Shown: positions 12,674 through 21,851, counted from the first letter of the stretch. The stretch: DNA of 64,000 nt from Gilvimarinus sp. DA14 (GCF_024204685.1 NZ_CP100350.1:2768501-2832500), one strand, 5' to 3'. Made by a program: numbers and translations. The notes: generated by a model not told the origin, from the letters alone.

Positions 12674-12829
12674 ATGCGCGAGAAGATTCGTCTGAACTCT
12701 AGTGCCGGCACCGGTCATTTTTACACGACCGACAAAAACAAGCGCACCATGCCCGAGAAAATGGAGATCAAAAAATTTGATCCCGTTGCTCGTAAGCATG
12801 TGATCTACAAAGAAGGCAAAATCAAGTAA
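12674..12829 (+). CDS. rpmG: 50S ribosomal protein L33
   Basis: This 51-residue gene begins [14 protein letters not shown] and ends [12 protein letters not shown], clearly L33. It lacks the Cys pairs of zinc-binding L33 forms, so it is the zinc-free (C-minus) type. GAGGAG lies 10 bp before the ATG. A strong terminator follows 15 bp after the stop. Confidence 0.97.
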   Translation: MREKIRLNSSAGTGHFYTTDKNKRTMPEKMEIKKFDPVARKHVIYKEGKIK

Positions 12830-12844
12830 GTTGATTTTGACTTC

Positions 12845-12887
12845 ACACAAAAAAGCCCGGCCAGAGATGGTCGGGCTTTTTTGTGTT
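12845..12887. terminator. Bidirectional terminator between rpmG and rpiA
   Basis: A run of A residues, the arm GCCCGGCC, a short loop, GGTCGGGC and a run of T residues form a long near-perfect hairpin flanked by A and T tracts. It would terminate rpmBG on the plus strand and rpiA on the minus strand, whose stop is 15 bp away. Confidence 0.9.
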
Positions 12888-12901
12888 TAACGTCCGACTG
12901 A

Positions 12902-13576
12902 TTATTTCGGCGTTATCGTCTCCACCCCATCGCTGCGCCCCAGCAGTAATACATCCGCCCCTTTGTGAGCGAACAAGCCGTTGGCGACCACACCGGTAAT
13001 CTGGTTGATTTTCAGTTCCAGGTCCTTGGGGTCGACGATAGAAAGGTTGTGCACATCGAGAATGACGTTGCCGTTATCGGTGACCACGCCTTCGCGATAG
13101 ACCGGATCGCCGCCCAGTTTTACCAGCTCGCGGGCGACATAAGAGCGCGCCATGGGAATGACTTCGACCGGCAACGGAAACTCCCCTAGCACTTTTACCC
13201 ACTTGCTCTCGTCGGCAATACAAATAAACTCGCGTGCTACGGCGCGTACGATTTTCTCGCGAGTCAGGGCAGCGCCGCCGCCTTTAATCAGGGCCAGCTG
13301 TGCATTGGATTCATCGGCGCCGTCTACATAGGCGAGTAGCTCGGAAACTTCGTTTAAATCCAGTACCTCAATGCCCAGGGCTTTTAATTTTTCGGCCGAG
13401 GCATCAGAGCTGGCGACGGCGGCGGCAAAGTCGTCTTTTAGCTCGCCCAGCATATCGATAAAAAAGTTGGCGGTGGAGCCAGTACCAATACCGAGAATAC
13501 TGTCTTTCTCCAGCTTGGGGGTAATATAGTCAATGGCGGCGCGTGCGACCGCTTGTTTGAGCTGATCCTGATTCAT
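12902..13576 (-). CDS. rpiA: Ribose-5-phosphate isomerase A
   Basis: This 224-residue enzyme of the pentose phosphate pathway interconverts ribose 5-phosphate and ribulose 5-phosphate. The start M-N-Q-D-Q-L-K at 13576 is chosen because a GAGG ribosome binding site lies just upstream and the length then matches E. coli RpiA (219). A longer in-frame extension to 13675 adds 33 unrelated residues and is rejected. Motifs [13 protein letters not shown] and [12 protein letters not shown] are intact. Confidence 0.96.
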   Translation of the reverse strand: MNQDQLKQAVARAAIDYITPKLEKDSILGIGTGSTANFFIDMLGELKDDFAAAVASSDASAEKLKALGIEVLDLNEVSELLAYVDGADESNAQLALIKGGGAALTREKIVRAVAREFICIADESKWVKVLGEFPLPVEVIPMARSYVARELVKLGGDPVYREGVVTDNGNVILDVHNLSIVDPKDLELKINQITGVVANGLFAHKGADVLLLGRSDGVETITPK

Positions 13577-13702
13577 GACAACCTCGAGAAGAAAATGTGT
13601 CGCTATTATAAGCGCTGAAAGGCAATTTCGCAGGCGTGTGTATCGGTTGTGCGGCGATAGCCTGAGGTTTATCATGCGGCGACTTACTTCACCGGCCCGC
13701 GA

Positions 13703-15223
13703 ATGTTTATGACAGACTCCTACATCAAAAGAATTCTCAATGCGCGTATTTACGATCTGGCAGTGGAAACGCCGCTGGATGACGCGCGCTTATTGTCGCA
13801 GCGCACCGACAACAAAGTATTGCTTAAGCGTGAAGATCTGCAGCCGGTGTTCAGCTTTAAAATTCGCGGTGCTTACAACAAGTTGTTGCAGCTGACGGAT
13901 GCCGAGCGCGATAAAGGCGTTATCGCGGCATCGGCTGGCAACCACGCTCAGGGGCTGGCGCTGAGTGCTCAGCACCTGGGAGTTAAGGCGACCATTGTGA
14001 TGCCGCGTACGACTCCGGCCATCAAAGTGGATGCTGTGCGCGCGCGAGGCGCTAAAGTGGTCTTGCACGGCGATAATTTTGATGAGGCCGCCGCCCATAC
14101 GCAAAAGTTGATTGAAGAAAAAGGCTACACCTATGTGCATCCGTTCGATGACCCGGATGTCATCGCCGGGCAGGGCACCGTGGCGATGGAAATTTTACGT
14201 CAGTACCCCAAGCACATCGACGCTATTTTTGTCGCGGTAGGTGGCGGCGGCTTGTGTGCCGGTGTGGCGGCGTATGTGAAGTATGTGCGCCCCGACGTGA
14301 AAGTGTTTGCGGTCGAGTCTGAAGAGTCTGCGTGCCTCGCAGCCGCGATGGAGAAAAAGCGCCGGGTGAAGCTGCCCCAAGTGGGTATTTTTGCCGATGG
14401 TGTGGCCGTGGCGCAGATTGGTAAAGAGACCTTTAAGGTCATTAAAGACAATATCGACGGGGTTATTACGGTCAATACCGACGAAATTTGCGCGGGTATA
14501 AAAGATATTTTTGAAGATACCCGTTCAATTGCCGAGCCTGCGGGCGGGGTCAGTGTTGCGGGCTTGAAAAAGTATGTGGCTGAGCACGGCATTAGCGGCC
14601 AGACCTTGGTGGCCATCGACAGTGGCGCGAATATTAATTTTGATCGCTTGCGTTATATCTCTGAGCGCACCGAAATCGGCGAAAAGCGCGAGGCTATTCT
14701 GGCGGTAACCATCCCTGAGCGCCCCGGTGCTTACAAAGAGTTTTGCCAGGCGTTGGGTAAACGCAGTATCACCGAATTTAATTATCGCTACGCTGACGCC
14801 GATAAGGCCCGTATTTTTGTCGGTGTGCAGGTCTCGGCCGATCCCAATGATCGCGACGAGCTGGTCGGTGAGTTGCGCGAGCAGGGCTATGATTTGGTGG
14901 ATATGACCGATAACGAGCTGGCCAAGTTGCATATCCGCCATATGGTGGGAGGTCATGCCTCGGGGGTGGATGATGAAATGGTGTTCCGCTTTGAGTTTCC
15001 CGAGCGTCCCGGTGCCTTATTGCAGTTTTTAAATTTAGTGGCGGGGCGCTGGAACATATCCCTATTTCATTATCGCAATCACGGTTCGGCTTTTGGGCGG
15101 GTACTTGTGGGCATGGAAGTGCCGGCCAAAGAGCGCGCCCAAGTGCGTAAATTCTTGGCTGAGATCAATTATCCGTTTTGGGAAGAGACGGATAATGAAG
15201 CCTATCAGTATTTTTTGGGGTAG
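13703..15223 (+). CDS. ilvA: Threonine ammonia-lyase, biosynthetic
   Basis: This protein of about 505 residues makes 2-oxobutanoate from threonine, the first step to isoleucine. The PLP lysine lies in [10 protein letters not shown] (Lys53 from this start), followed by S-A-G-N-H-A-Q-G and the glycine-rich G-G-G-G-L-C loop. Two ACT-like domains occupy the C-terminal third (R-P-G-A-Y-K-E-F near residue 335 and R-P-G-A-L-L-Q-F near residue 435), the allosteric isoleucine/valine sites. ATG codons at 13703 and 13709 are both possible; neither has a clear ribosome binding site. It is divergent from rpiA, the order seen in E. coli relatives and Pseudomonas. Confidence 0.96.
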   Translation: MFMTDSYIKRILNARIYDLAVETPLDDARLLSQRTDNKVLLKREDLQPVFSFKIRGAYNKLLQLTDAERDKGVIAASAGNHAQGLALSAQHLGVKATIVMPRTTPAIKVDAVRARGAKVVLHGDNFDEAAAHTQKLIEEKGYTYVHPFDDPDVIAGQGTVAMEILRQYPKHIDAIFVAVGGGGLCAGVAAYVKYVRPDVKVFAVESEESACLAAAMEKKRRVKLPQVGIFADGVAVAQIGKETFKVIKDNIDGVITVNTDEICAGIKDIFEDTRSIAEPAGGVSVAGLKKYVAEHGISGQTLVAIDSGANINFDRLRYISERTEIGEKREAILAVTIPERPGAYKEFCQALGKRSITEFNYRYADADKARIFVGVQVSADPNDRDELVGELREQGYDLVDMTDNELAKLHIRHMVGGHASGVDDEMVFRFEFPERPGALLQFLNLVAGRWNISLFHYRNHGSAFGRVLVGMEVPAKERAQVRKFLAEINYPFWEETDNEAYQYFLG

Positions 15224-15230
15224 GTGAAAA

Positions 15231-15344
15231 AGGGTCTGATGTCGGAGGTCTGACGTCGGATGCAAAACATCAAGATCCATGCTTGGGGTTTGACAGCGGA
15301 TGGGAACGAGACAATCGTTCCGCGTCAGACCTCCGACGTCCGAC
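15231..15344. repeat. Inverted repeat between ilvA and fau
   Basis: Perfect 15-bp arms GTCGGAGGTCTGACG (15241-15255) and its complement (15323-15337) extend imperfectly on both sides. Between them, GGAACGA/TCGTTCC forms a second perfect 7-bp hairpin. The element covers the last codons and stop of fau and sits between convergent genes, so it may act as a terminator or be a small mobile palindromic repeat. Confidence 0.7.
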
Positions 15345-15926
15345 AATCACTTCCCTTTCCGTCACTACCGCATCCAGCGGTATATCCCAGGGCTCCAGCG
15401 GCAGTTTTTCCACCTCCTGACACGAGTGCGCCAGGCCGATCAGCTTGGGTTTGCTGTGGCCGGGGGTGCGGCGTTTAAACGCGAAGGTGGTGTCGTAAAA
15501 GCCGCCGCCCATGCCCAGCCTGCCGCCGGTGCGGTCAAAGCCGACCAGCGGCGTTAACACCAGATCTAAATGTCGTGCCGATAAAGGAGCGCTTTGGTGA
15601 GCGATGGGCTCGGCAATACCAAAGCGGTTGCGGCGAAACCGAGTAGCGGGGGTAAAGGGAGTGAACCAGAGTTGTCTTTTTTGCCAGGGGTGAAGAACGG
15701 GTAAATAGCATTTTACCCCCGCACGCCACAGTCTTTTAGCCAGCGGACGCGGGTCCAGTTCGCCGTCAGCGGGCCAGTACAAGGCCACTTTTTTTGTATT
15801 CGTGAGCCAGGGGTGATTCTGTAGTTGCTGAATTAGCGCTTGTCCCGCCCGGCGCTGGGCACTGGGTGGCAGAGATCGACGTCGTTGACGCAACTGTCGG
15901 CGTAAAAGTTGGCGGGATTGAGTCAT
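15270..15926 (-). CDS. 5-formyltetrahydrofolate cyclo-ligase
   Basis: This 218-residue enzyme (YgfA/Fau, MTHFS) turns 5-formyltetrahydrofolate into methenyltetrahydrofolate. Visible motifs are the basic N-terminus with R-Q-L-R-Q-R-R-R-S-L, V-A-L-Y-W-P-A-D-G-E-L-D near 47-58, and the signature L-V-G-F-D-R-T-G-G-R-L-G-M-G-G-G-F-Y-D near 128-146. The usual family end comes near D-A-V-V-T-E-R-E-V-I (about residues 185-194). The last 20 or so residues are Arg/Ser-rich and encoded by the inverted repeat, so they look like an acquired tail. It follows zapA and the 6S RNA gene, the conserved order. Confidence 0.93.
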   Translation of the reverse strand: MTQSRQLLRRQLRQRRRSLPPSAQRRAGQALIQQLQNHPWLTNTKKVALYWPADGELDPRPLAKRLWRAGVKCYLPVLHPWQKRQLWFTPFTPATRFRRNRFGIAEPIAHQSAPLSARHLDLVLTPLVGFDRTGGRLGMGGGFYDTTFAFKRRTPGHSKPKLIGLAHSCQEVEKLPLEPWDIPLDAVVTEREVIVGRRRSDAERLSRSHPLSNPKHGS

Positions 15927-15942
15927 AGAAAGGAAATTAAAA

Positions 15943-16113
15943 CCCCAAGATGCCGCTGTCGAGTGGGCCTTGAACCCTAAAGTTCAAGGGGTGGCTCCAG
16001 CGATGTTATTAGGCTTTCCGGACTTGCGGACATGCTCACAAACACCAGCGAGGAGCTACCGGGTACAGCATTATCGGCTCAAGGACATAGTCGACTGGCG
16101 CACATCCCAGGGT
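15943..16113 (-). ncRNA. ssrS: 6S RNA
   Basis: The minus strand between zapA and fau carries clear 6S RNA features: CCTTGAGCCGATAATG, GAGCATGTCCGCAAGTCCGG, GCCT and CCTTGAAC-TTTA-GGGTTCAAGG. The closing end GCGGCATCTTGGGG pairs with CCCTGGGATGTGCGC at the 5' end. This gives the long hairpin with a central bubble that mimics an open promoter and binds sigma-70 RNA polymerase. A TACACT -10-like box lies at 16122-16127. Ends are inferred from the terminal pairing, so they may be off by several bases. The zapA-ssrS-fau order is the gammaproteobacterial standard. Confidence 0.93.
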
Positions 16114-16154
16114 ATGTTCATAGTGTATCAAAGATTGGGGCTCTCCCCCAAAGA

Positions 16155-16454
16155 TTAAACAGGACTAAGCTTATCCAGTTGAGCTTCAATTTTTTCCTGC
16201 ATGCGGTTTAATGATTCGACATCCTTGCTGCTAGCGGCACTAGAGGATCTTGCCTGCAGCAGTTCGTGGCTCAGATTCAAAGCCGCCATCACAGCAATGC
16301 GCTCCAGACCAATAACACCGCCGCTGCTTTTAATAAGGCGCATGCGCTCATCGAGAATTTGTGCCGATTCCAGCAGCGCGCTGCGCTCTTCGGCAGGGCA
16401 GGCCACTTGATATTCTTTGTCCAGAATTCTGACGTGTACGGTTTCGTTGCTCAC
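16155..16454 (-). CDS. zapA: Cell division protein ZapA
   Basis: This 99-residue protein crosslinks FtsZ filaments at the division ring. It starts M-S-N-E-T-V-H-V-R-I-L-D-K-E-Y-Q-V-A-C-P, typical of ZapA. A helical tail with A-V-M-A-A-L-N-L-S-H-E-L-L follows, and then a coiled-coil segment. It lies 12 bp downstream of the ZapB-like gene and upstream of 6S RNA. Confidence 0.95.
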   Translation of the reverse strand: MSNETVHVRILDKEYQVACPAEERSALLESAQILDERMRLIKSSGGVIGLERIAVMAALNLSHELLQARSSSAASSKDVESLNRMQEKIEAQLDKLSPV

Positions 16455-16466
16455 GGTGGGCCTCGT

Positions 16467-16673
16467 TTATTCAGCTTCTAGACTTTTTAGGCGCGAGATC
16501 ATGGCTTCGACTCGCGAGCGGGCCAGCTCATTTTTTTCTACTAAGCGTACCCTTTCGCGCTGCCAGTCGTTTTCGCGCTGCTTGAGTTCGGTATTTTCCT
16601 GCTGCAACCGACTGCACTGGCGCAGCAGTTCGTCCAGTTTGACTTCCAGGGTGTGTAGCTGTTCGTCTGACAT
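16467..16673 (-). CDS. Small ZapB-like coiled-coil protein (TIGR02449 type)
   Basis: Starting at the ATG at 16673, this 68-residue protein is one continuous coiled coil (L-E-x-K-L-D-E-L-L-x-x-C-x-x-L-x-x-E-N-x-x-L). It matches the TIGR02449 family found next to zapA in Pseudomonas and relatives. The family resembles ZapB and is probably involved in division-ring assembly. A longer frame reaching 16781 adds a stretch with no homology character and is rejected. Confidence 0.85.
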   Translation of the reverse strand: MSDEQLHTLEVKLDELLRQCSRLQQENTELKQRENDWQRERVRLVEKNELARSRVEAMISRLKSLEAE

Positions 16674-17033
16674 GGGCAGGTGACCAATAGAAATTGTGAG
16701 ACTACTATATTGCGCCCCGGCAAAGGCTGCAATCGATCTTAAAGTACTTTCTAGTTTATGTGCGCAGTGCACCAATATCAAAGGTGTTTTTGTTTGGTAA
16801 TGATAAGGCGCAACCCGAAGGGCTGGAGTGTTTGTTTGGAAGACAATTGCTGTCTCCAGCTTCGTCGCCGAGATCCAAAGAGCTCGCGGGGCTAGCTTTC
16901 GCCTATTTGGAATAACTAAACTGCGCTCACGCAGTCTGCTAGATACGTAACTGGCTTCCAGCAGGCGGATTAATTACTGTTAACAGGCCCTGGTTACCCC
17001 TGTGCTAGCATAGGGCGGATTTGGGAGAATTTT
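16674..17033. other. Intergenic region with unassigned hairpins, between the zapB-like gene and ygfB
   Basis: This 360-bp divergent promoter region has no credible ORF. It contains two clear hairpins: AGACA-ATTGC-TGTCT at 16841-16855, nested within GCTGGAG/CTCCAGC arms at 16822-16860, and ACTGCG-CTCA-CGCAGT at 16920-16935. These could belong to a leader or a small RNA. I recognise no known family. Confidence 0.4.
17003..17011 (+). promoter_or_regulatory. Extended -10 promoter element upstream of ygfB
   Basis: TGCTAGCAT (TGn plus a -10-like TAGCAT) lies 22 bp upstream of the ygfB ATG, with GGGAGAA as ribosome binding site in between. No good -35 is seen at proper spacing. Confidence 0.4.
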
Positions 17034-17618
17034 ATGTCTGAAATTGAAAAACTGGTCAATGGCTTTGAGTTGTGGGATGAGCGCTTTGCCCCGCTGGAAG
17101 CCTTGAACAGTCCGGCGGAATTGCAGGGTATGCTCTGTGGCCGCCTCTGCGGTACGCCCTTAAATGAGGCCGATTGGCTGCGCTTGGTGAGCGACTTTAT
17201 GGCGTTGACTGACGAGCCCGATCAGGCAACCACCGATGCGCTGCTGGATTTTTTAAAACAAACTCGGGGCCAGTTGGGCGGTGAAGGTTTCAGCTTTGTG
17301 TTGCTGCTGCCCGATGATGACCAAAGTATGTCGGAGCGGGTTGAGGCATTGTCGCAGTGGTGCCATGGCTTTTTGAGCGGTTTTGGCGCTTCGGGCGCCG
17401 TTGAACAGGGCGAGGTGAATCCGGACATCGCCGATACCCTGGAGGACTTTTCAGCCATTGTGCAAATTGAGTCGGACGATAACGACGCGGCCAGCGCCGA
17501 GTCCGATTTTATTGAAGTGGCTGAATATGTGCGCATGTCGGCGCTGACTTTGTACCAGGCCTTTCATGGCAGCGACAATCCGGCCCCTATTTCACCCGAT
17601 TCCGGAACCTTGCATTGA
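17034..17618 (+). CDS. ygfB: UPF0149 family protein YgfB
   Basis: This 194-residue acidic protein contains the UPF0149 signature: L-x-G-M-L-C-G-R-L-C-G near residues 30-40 and the W-C-x-G-F-L-x-G-F-G segment near residues 117-126. In Pseudomonas aeruginosa YgfB has been linked to control of ampDh3 expression and beta-lactam resistance; whether that holds here is unknown. Its stop TGA overlaps the region just before the pepP start, so translation is probably coupled. Confidence 0.92.
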   Translation: MSEIEKLVNGFELWDERFAPLEALNSPAELQGMLCGRLCGTPLNEADWLRLVSDFMALTDEPDQATTDALLDFLKQTRGQLGGEGFSFVLLLPDDDQSMSERVEALSQWCHGFLSGFGASGAVEQGEVNPDIADTLEDFSAIVQIESDDNDAASAESDFIEVAEYVRMSALTLYQAFHGSDNPAPISPDSGTLH

Positions 17619-17623
17619 TCGAT

Positions 17624-18958
17624 ATGAGAATTAGCAAAACTGAATTTGCCCGCCGCCGCAAAGCGTTGATGGCGGTGATGGAGCCCAATAGCATCGCGAT
17701 TGTCCCTTCGGCTCCAGAGCGCACCCGCTCGCGCGATACCGAGTATCTCTATCGCCAGGACAGCGACTTTTACTACCTGACCGGTTTTACCGAACCCGAG
17801 GCGGTGCTGGTATTGATTCCCGGGCGCGAGCACGGCGAGTTTGTGCTGTTTTGTCGCGACCGCGACCCAGAGCGCGAAATTTGGGATGGCTATCGCGCCG
17901 GCCCAGACGGTGCTTGCCGTGAATACGGCGCCGACGACGCCTTCCCGGTCGATGATATCGACGATATTCTGCCTGGTCTGCTAGAGGGCCGCGAACGTGT
18001 TTACTACGCCATGGGTAAAGATGCCGGTTTTGACCGCCAGGTCATGGAGTGGGTGAACACCATTCGCGCCAAGGTTCGCTCGGGTGCCACGCCGCCGGGA
18101 GAGTTTCTGGATTTGGCGCACTTTCTCCATGACAACCGCCTGTATAAAAGTGCCGCCGAGCTGCGCGTAATGAAAGAGGCCGGTGAAATCTCTGCCCGTG
18201 CCCATGTACGCGCCATGGAATACTGCCAGCCCGGCGTTATGGAGTATCAGCTTGAAGCAGAGATACTGCATGAGTTTGCCATGGCCGGGGCCCGCCATCC
18301 CGCCTATAGCTCGATTGTCGGTGGCGGCAAAAACGGCTGTATTCTCCACTATGTAGAAAACAGTGCAGTACTAAAAGACGGCGACCTGGTTCTGATTGAT
18401 GCCGGCTGTGAGCTGGAATATTACGCCGCCGATATCACCCGCACTTTCCCGGTTAATGGACGCTTCAGCGAGGCGCAAAAAGCGCTCTACGATATCGTGT
18501 TAGAGGCGCAGTACGCCGCCTTTGAAACGCTAAAACCGGGCGCCCACTGGAACGAACCTCATGAGGCGTCGGTAAAAACCATCACCCAGGGACTGCTGGA
18601 GTTAGGCCTGTTAAACGGCGAGCTGGACGATCTGATTGAGCAGGGCGCCTACCGCCGCTTCTATATGCACCGCATTGGCCACTGGCTGGGCATGGATGTT
18701 CACGACGTCGGTGACTACAAGGTTGGCGGCGAGTGGCGGGTGCTGGAGCCGGGCATGGTGATGACGGTGGAGCCAGGCATTTATGTCGCGCCGGATGATG
18801 AAACTGTGGCCAAAAAATGGCGCGGTATCGGCATTCGGATTGAAGACGACGTAGTGATTACCAAAGAAGGTTATCAGGTGTTGACCGACGATGTGCCCAA
18901 AACCACAGCCGATATAGAAGCGCTGATGGCACGCGCTGGCGAACAGCGGAGCGCCTGA
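17624..18958 (+). CDS. pepP: Xaa-Pro aminopeptidase
   Basis: This metallopeptidase removes N-terminal residues preceding proline. From the ATG at 17624 it is 444 residues, close to E. coli PepP (441); an in-frame TTG at 17615 is possible. The pita-bread metal site is complete: I-D-A-G-C-E and A-A-D-I-T-R for the two Asp ligands, H-R-I-G-H-W-L-G-M-D-V-H-D for the His region, then V-E-P-G-I-Y and I-G-I-R-I-E-D-D for the Glu ligands. It is followed by ubiH after 2 bp. The ygfB-pepP-ubiH-ubiI cluster is conserved from E. coli to Pseudomonas. Confidence 0.96.
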   Translation: MRISKTEFARRRKALMAVMEPNSIAIVPSAPERTRSRDTEYLYRQDSDFYYLTGFTEPEAVLVLIPGREHGEFVLFCRDRDPEREIWDGYRAGPDGACREYGADDAFPVDDIDDILPGLLEGRERVYYAMGKDAGFDRQVMEWVNTIRAKVRSGATPPGEFLDLAHFLHDNRLYKSAAELRVMKEAGEISARAHVRAMEYCQPGVMEYQLEAEILHEFAMAGARHPAYSSIVGGGKNGCILHYVENSAVLKDGDLVLIDAGCELEYYAADITRTFPVNGRFSEAQKALYDIVLEAQYAAFETLKPGAHWNEPHEASVKTITQGLLELGLLNGELDDLIEQGAYRRFYMHRIGHWLGMDVHDVGDYKVGGEWRVLEPGMVMTVEPGIYVAPDDETVAKKWRGIGIRIEDDVVITKEGYQVLTDDVPKTTADIEALMARAGEQRSA

Positions 18959-18960
18959 TC

Positions 18961-20145
18961 TTGGCCGAGTATGATCTGGCAATTGTCGGTGGCGGTATGG
19001 TCGGGAGCAGCCTTGCGCTCTTGTGCGCCCGCGCCAATCCCCACTGGCGTATTGCGTTGATTGACCCGCAACCAGCCCAGGCGGGTCAGGTGCCCGAGCG
19101 TCCCAGTTTTGATGCTCGTGCTACGGCGCTATCGGCCGGCACGGCGGCTTATCTCGATAAACTGGCGGTGTGGCAGGATCTTGAAGCCGCTGCAGCGCCA
19201 ATTCGGCGCGTGCATATTTCCGATAAAGGCTACCTGCCCGGTCAGAAAATTGATGCTGCCGAACTCGCGGTAAAGGCTTTGGGCTATGTCGTTCCCAACC
19301 AGCACCTGGGGCTGGCGTTGAGCAGTGCCCTGGCTCAGCGTACTGGTATTGAGGCGGTGACCGATAAGGTGTCGCAACTAACTTTTGTACCAGACTCAGC
19401 GCAGATTAGTCTTGAGGGTGGCGCAGGTATCAGCGCCAAGCTGGTAGCGATCGCCGATGGCGCCGACTCGCCGCTGTGCAAAGTTTTGGGTATCGGCCAG
19501 CGTCAGCGCCATTACCAGCAGCGCGCTGTGATCGCCAATGTGCGTGTTAGCAAAGCCCATAACAATATCGCTTACGAGCGCTTTACCGACGAGGGTCCGC
19601 TGGCTCTTCTGCCCTTGGCGGCAACACACGAGATGGCACTGGTATGGACGCAGCCGACGCTTGCGCCGGATCGAACCCGGTTGCCCGAAACAGTGTTTTT
19701 GCAGCAGCTACAACAGCGTTTTGGTCATCGCTTAGGGCGTTTTGAGGCGGTGAGTGAAAGGTTTAGTTATCCCTTACAGTTGCGCCAAGTGGATGAACAG
19801 TGGCGTAGCCGATTAGTGATTGTGGGCAATGCCGCCCACAGCTTGCATCCGGTAGCCGGGCAGGGGTTTAACCTGTCGCTGCGAGATTGCGCTGTGTTGG
19901 CAGACTGTGTTCAAGGCGTTGCCGATCCGGGGGCTGCGCAGGTGCTAAGTGCCTATAGCCAAAAGCGCCAGCAGGATCAGCTGTTAACCACCGAACTTAG
20001 CCACGCCATGGTCAAGCTGTTTAGCTCGCGCAACCCCGTACTGGTTAGCGCACGTCACATTGGTTTACTGGGTTTGGAGTTGTTCGCTCCGCTTAAGGGC
20101 GCATTTACCCAGCAGATGATGGGAGGGCAGAGTGGCGCCGCGTGA
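18961..20145 (+). CDS. ubiH: 2-octaprenyl-6-methoxyphenyl hydroxylase (UbiH)
   Basis: This 394-residue FAD monooxygenase of ubiquinone synthesis starts with TTG, 2 bp after pepP. The dinucleotide-binding fold is V-G-G-G-M-V-G-S-S-L-A near residues 9-19. D-G-A-D-S is near 166-170, and the second FAD motif G-N-A-A-H-S-L-H-P-V-A-G-Q-G-F-N near 290-305. Assignment to UbiH rather than another family member rests mainly on gene order. Confidence 0.9.
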   Translation: MAEYDLAIVGGGMVGSSLALLCARANPHWRIALIDPQPAQAGQVPERPSFDARATALSAGTAAYLDKLAVWQDLEAAAAPIRRVHISDKGYLPGQKIDAAELAVKALGYVVPNQHLGLALSSALAQRTGIEAVTDKVSQLTFVPDSAQISLEGGAGISAKLVAIADGADSPLCKVLGIGQRQRHYQQRAVIANVRVSKAHNNIAYERFTDEGPLALLPLAATHEMALVWTQPTLAPDRTRLPETVFLQQLQQRFGHRLGRFEAVSERFSYPLQLRQVDEQWRSRLVIVGNAAHSLHPVAGQGFNLSLRDCAVLADCVQGVADPGAAQVLSAYSQKRQQDQLLTTELSHAMVKLFSSRNPVLVSARHIGLLGLELFAPLKGAFTQQMMGGQSGAA

Positions 20146-21346
20146 TTACGACATTATTGTAGTGGGCGCCGGGATGGTTGGTTCCAGCATGGCGCTGCGT
20201 TTGGCCGCAAGCGGCTTACGTATTGCCCTGGTGGCGCCGTCACTGGAGCGCAAGCTCGATACCCATCAATACGAAGAGTTTGACCCGCGGGTGGTGGCTT
20301 TAACGGCCGCCTCACGGGAGCTATTTGAGCGCTTGGGTATTTGGCCCGAGCTTGCCCGGCAGCGCGTGTGCCCCTATCGCAAGATGCACGTGTGGGATGG
20401 CGAAGGCAGTGGCAAGATCGACTTTAGTGCCGCTGAGCTCGGCTGCGAAGCACTGGGGCATATTGTAGAAAACCGACTGATTGTCGCCGAGCTGATGACT
20501 GCTCTAAAGTCCTCTGGAGTGACTATGATCACCGGTGAGGTCGCGGGCCTGATTTACACCGAGGCGGGTGTGGGCGGTGTGACCCTGGCCGATGGCGACT
20601 CATTTCATTCGGGTTTGACCATCGCCGCTGACGGCGCGCAGTCAGCGCTGCGCGATTTTGCCGGTATCGGGGTGCGAGAGTGGTCCTATGGCCAGAGCGC
20701 GATTGTCACCACTGTGCGAACCGCGCAACACCATCAGCACACCGCCTGGCAGCGCTTTATGGCTACCGGGCCGCTGGCGTTCTTGCCCCTGTGTGAGAGT
20801 CCGGATGACGTCGACTCCAGGTATAGCTCCATTGTCTGGTCGGCTGATCAAAGCTTTGCCGCCTCGCTGATGGCGCTGAATGACACCGACTTTGCCGAGC
20901 GGCTCGCTCAAAGCTTCGAGCATTGCTTGGGCGCCGTAGAGCAGGTGGCAAAACGCCACTGCATACCTCTGGTGCAGCGCCATGCCCGCACTTATTTCCA
21001 GCCCGGTTTAGCTCTAGTGGGCGACGCCGCTCACAGTATTCACCCTCTGGCGGGGCAGGGCGTCAATCTGGGTCTGTTGGATGTCGAGGCATTAGCGCAG
21101 GAAATTCTGCGCGCACAGAATCGCGGTGTGGCGATGGCAGATGTGAGTATTTTGCGACGCTACGAGCGCGAGCGCATGGGCCACAATCTCACCATGATGG
21201 CGGCGATGGAAAGCTTTAAACGCCTATTTGGCGCCCGCGATTTGCGGCTGCTATGGCTGCGCAATTGTGCTCTGCGCTCCGCCGACTCTCTTCCTCTGTT
21301 AAAAAATACCCTGGCTCGTGAAGCCATGGGCCTGTCATTGTCATAA
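20132..21346 (+). CDS. ubiI: UbiH/UbiF/VisC-family hydroxylase, probable UbiI
   Basis: This 404-residue paralogue of the preceding gene starts with GTG inside the ubiH end (14-bp overlap). It shows V-G-A-G-M-V-G-S-S-M-A near residues 10-20, D-G-A-Q-S near 171-175 and G-D-A-A-H-S-I-H-P-L-A-G-Q-G-V-N near 297-312. In E. coli the gene after ubiH is ubiI (visC), the C5-hydroxylase for ubiquinone, and this is its position. Substrate specificity within the family cannot be read from sequence alone. Confidence 0.85.
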   Translation: MAPRDYDIIVVGAGMVGSSMALRLAASGLRIALVAPSLERKLDTHQYEEFDPRVVALTAASRELFERLGIWPELARQRVCPYRKMHVWDGEGSGKIDFSAAELGCEALGHIVENRLIVAELMTALKSSGVTMITGEVAGLIYTEAGVGGVTLADGDSFHSGLTIAADGAQSALRDFAGIGVREWSYGQSAIVTTVRTAQHHQHTAWQRFMATGPLAFLPLCESPDDVDSRYSSIVWSADQSFAASLMALNDTDFAERLAQSFEHCLGAVEQVAKRHCIPLVQRHARTYFQPGLALVGDAAHSIHPLAGQGVNLGLLDVEALAQEILRAQNRGVAMADVSILRRYERERMGHNLTMMAAMESFKRLFGARDLRLLWLRNCALRSADSLPLLKNTLAREAMGLSLS

Positions 21347-21363
21347 AACTGTAGATTCTTGCT

Positions 21364-21702
21364 ATGAAAATCACTGCACTGGCACACTTTTTTAATGCAC
21401 TTTTGTTGCTATGGTTGCTGGCGGCGGCGGGTTTTTTCGCCGCAGAGCTGAGAATAGAGACAATTTTTGTTGCACTGTTAACCTTGGTGATCGCCTGGTT
21501 TGTGTTTAAGCGCCAGCGCTGGGGCTATTTCGCCGCAGCGGCCTGGGGTTTGGCCTGCTACCAGCTGGCCAAAGAAGGCTTGGCACTTGAGCTGGTCAAA
21601 CGCCCGGCAATGCTGGGTGGCTTTGCGGTGGTAATTCTTGCGCTATTTTTGCACGAAGTATTTTGCCGCCGCCCTAATATTGAGCGCAACGGCCGGCAAT
21701 AG
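21364..21702 (+). CDS. Small hypothetical membrane protein
   Basis: This 112-residue protein has about four hydrophobic segments near residues 8-28, 32-48, 55-72 and 80-97. The tail is basic (C-R-R-P-N-I-E-R-N-G-R-Q). No family was recognised. It lies 17 bp after ubiI in the same direction, so it may be the last gene of that operon. Confidence 0.6.
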   Translation: MKITALAHFFNALLLLWLLAAAGFFAAELRIETIFVALLTLVIAWFVFKRQRWGYFAAAAWGLACYQLAKEGLALELVKRPAMLGGFAVVILALFLHEVFCRRPNIERNGRQ

Positions 21703-21851
21703 CGCCGTTAACGCTTGAAGTTGCCATAGTCAGAGTGCTTAAATTCGACCATCGCAGCCACAGCCAAGGGTGCTGAGATGGAATTTGGTCCGCCGCGACC
21801 CCGAGTAAGTTTACTGGTAGGTTCCCGCTGATCGGTGGGGAGTTGTGAAAG

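Noticed and set aside
15970..16158. Plus-strand ORF of 62 codons between fau and zapA
   Set aside because: The stretch is explained by 6S RNA on the opposite strand.
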